DNA from: an uncultured Anaerococcus sp.
Lineage (GTDB): Bacteria > Bacillota_A > Clostridia > Tissierellales > Peptoniphilaceae
DNA length: 12,872 nucleotides
Assembly: GCA_945916625.1 (NCBI GenBank)
Contig: CAMEGY010000008.1
Span: forward strand, 1-12,872
Direction of reading: 5' to 3'
The notes under the pieces are model-generated. The model made no database searches, was not told where the DNA came from, and saw only the letters and a program-made list of their open reading frames with translations. The translations under genes were made by a program, and so were the position numbers. Below, one piece after another: positions 11,977 through 12,872 of this stretch. Every line of letters begins with the position of its first letter. The stretch's first letter is position 1.

Positions 11977-12396
11977 ATGAGTTTTAGTAATCAATTTGAT
12001 TTAGAAATTAGAGAAATAGATGATTTAAACCTTATTTTAAGAACTAAGGTAAAAAAATATTATTATAATGAAATCGGTGCTATCCACGGTGGAGTAATTA
12101 TGACACTGGCTGATAATGCATCAGGTTATATTGCATCTAAGAAGAAATATACAGCCCCTACCCTTTCGATGAATACTCACTTCCTTAGACCTCTTTTCGA
12201 TACAGATTATATCTATGCTAAGGCAAAAGTCTTAAAAAGAGGATCTAGGATTATAACTGTAGACTGTGAAGTCTATGGAGATGATGAAAAAATAGCGGCA
12301 ATTACAAGGACAGAATTTGCAATTATCGATAAAAAAATAAGACCCTCGGAAGATGCAAAATTTGCATATTCCAAGGGTAAGTTTAAGACTTTTTAA
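11977..12396 (+). CDS. PaaI-like hotdog-fold acyl-CoA thioesterase
   Basis: The 139-residue protein has the single hotdog domain of the PaaI/4HBT superfamily, enzymes that hydrolyse acyl- or aryl-CoA thioesters in the cytoplasm. The signature is HGGVIMTLADNASGYIA around residues 37-53, with H37-G38-G39 before the central helix and D46 as the likely catalytic acid. A beta-strand run follows (about 63-118) with the PTLSMNTHFLRP segment typical of the family. AGGAG lies six bases before the ATG. It is the only plus-strand gene in the window and stands alone, converging with the ABC ATPase gene four bases away. The substrate cannot be deduced. Its 3' coding region contains a strong minus-strand terminator hairpin. 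Confidence 0.9.
   Translation: MSFSNQFDLEIREIDDLNLILRTKVKKYYYNEIGAIHGGVIMTLADNASGYIASKKKYTAPTLSMNTHFLRPLFDTDYIYAKAKVLKRGSRIITVDCEVYGDDEKIAAITRTEFAIIDKKIRPSEDAKFAYSKGKFKTF
12331..12378 (-). terminator. Terminator of the ABC transporter operon, inside the thioesterase gene
   Basis: A 37-base near-palindrome has arms 12342-12359 and 12361-12378. On the minus strand 17 of 18 positions can pair (one G-U, one mismatch), and the stem is followed by CTTA and seven T residues (12337-12331). This is a strong Rho-independent terminator for minus transcription, although it lies wholly within the coding sequence of the opposing gene. Confidence 0.75.
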
Positions 12397-12400
12397 TAAT

Positions 12401-12872
12401 CTAACTATAGACAGCTACTTTACCTTGTGGGCTGTCTATTATATTTATATGAGTTCCAAAGATATCAGAAAGTGTATTAGAATCCATTACCTCATCCACA
12501 CTGCCTTCTATGACAAGTTTTCCATCTTTCATAGCAAAAATCCTATCAGAAAATCCTGCAGCAAAGTTTATATCGTGGATTACAAGTACTATGGTCCTAC
12601 CTAGCTCGTCACAAGCCTTTCTTAGGTATTTCATCATTGAGACAGATCGTGCAACATCGAGGTTGTTTAGGGGTTCGTCTAAGAGAACATATTTAGTATC
12701 TTGGGCCAAAACCATAGCTACATAGGCCCTTTGCCTTTGACCACCTGATAATTCATCTAGGTACCTATTTTTTAGGTCTTTAAGTTCTAAAAAGTCTATA
12801 TATTTATCAATTATTTCCACATCATTTGGGGTAAGTCTGCCCTTTGAATAAGGGTAGCTACCAAAGGAGATT
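12401..12872 (-). CDS. Iron-siderophore ABC transporter ATPase, YclP/FatE-like (5' part beyond the window)
   Basis: This is the C-terminal part (about 156 residues) of an ATPase that powers import of ferric siderophore through a FecCD-type permease. The visible part begins at ISFGSYPYSKGRLTPND, the segment after the Q loop. It continues with the signature LSGGQ, Walker B YVLLDEP, the D loop NNLD and the switch histidine in LVIHD. The Walker A region lies beyond the window edge. The pattern, especially the FG-x-YPYS-x-GRLT and AQDTKYVLLDEPLNNLD stretches, is closest in my memory to the petrobactin/catecholate importer ATPases YclP and FatE. Permease and binding-protein genes would be expected upstream, outside the window. 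A GTG at 12818-12820 is internal and not the true start. Confidence 0.88.
   Translation of the reverse strand, partial: ISFGSYPYSKGRLTPNDVEIIDKYIDFLELKDLKNRYLDELSGGQRQRAYVAMVLAQDTKYVLLDEPLNNLDVARSVSMMKYLRKACDELGRTIVLVIHDINFAAGFSDRIFAMKDGKLVIEGSVDEVMDSNTLSDIFGTHINIIDSPQGKVAVYS
12407..12439 (+). terminator. Hairpin after the thioesterase gene, inside the end of the ABC ATPase gene
   Basis: Perfect 9-bp arms ATAGACAGC (12407-12415) and GCTGTCTAT (12431-12439) enclose a 15-base loop, starting 11 bases after the thioesterase stop. The following TATATTTATAT is only moderately U-rich, so termination strength is uncertain. Confidence 0.5.

Overview
The window is AT-rich, with the gene style of a low-GC anaerobic Gram-positive: strong AGGAG ribosome sites, tight gene overlaps and a clostridial-order Rnf operon. 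The best guess is the class Tissierellia, family Peptoniphilaceae (Anaerococcus/Peptoniphilus-like). This is inferred from gene content and protein sequence character, not from a database search.

Region 1 (23-4895, minus) is a complete rnfCDGEAB operon. It encodes the membrane ferredoxin:NAD+ oxidoreductase that couples electron transfer from reduced ferredoxin to NAD+ with ion pumping. It has one clear promoter at 4936-4964, with a 9-bp inverted repeat around its -10 box that looks like an operator. RnfB carries a degraded last ferredoxin-like pair.

Region 2 (4969-8834, minus) is a compact polA-coaE-lytic transglycosylase operon. Adjacent genes overlap by 14 bases, and a promoter lies at 8883-8911. 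The genes supply DNA polymerase I, the last step of coenzyme A synthesis and a membrane-anchored murein lytic enzyme.

Region 3 (8835-9839) is a 1-kb stretch without an intact protein gene, but it is not empty. Minus-strand remnants are a small zinc-ribbon gene with an in-frame amber codon where a tryptophan is expected, and a 32-codon Fst-like membrane toxin gene broken by one missing base. The toxin has a good ribosome site. A plausible convergent antisense RNA shares its terminator and carries a 16-base sequence complementary (14/16) to the toxin leader, which is the layout of Fst/par type I toxin-antitoxin loci. Upstream of the toxin is a tandem array of CTTTAAG dyads spaced 22-24 bp, next to an AT-rich stretch. 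The region ends at the 3' end of a tRNA-Leu(CAA) gene, so it may be the worn remains of accessory DNA.

Region 4 (9840-12872) holds tRNA-Leu with its own promoter and terminator. Next comes a two-gene minus operon (a CapA-like lipoprotein and a PAP2 lipid phosphatase) likely acting at the cell envelope. A plus-strand PaaI-like hotdog thioesterase and the 3' part of an iron-siderophore ABC transporter ATPase (minus, cut by the window edge) end the window. These last two genes converge with a 4-base gap, and the likely terminator of each lies inside the coding sequence of the other.
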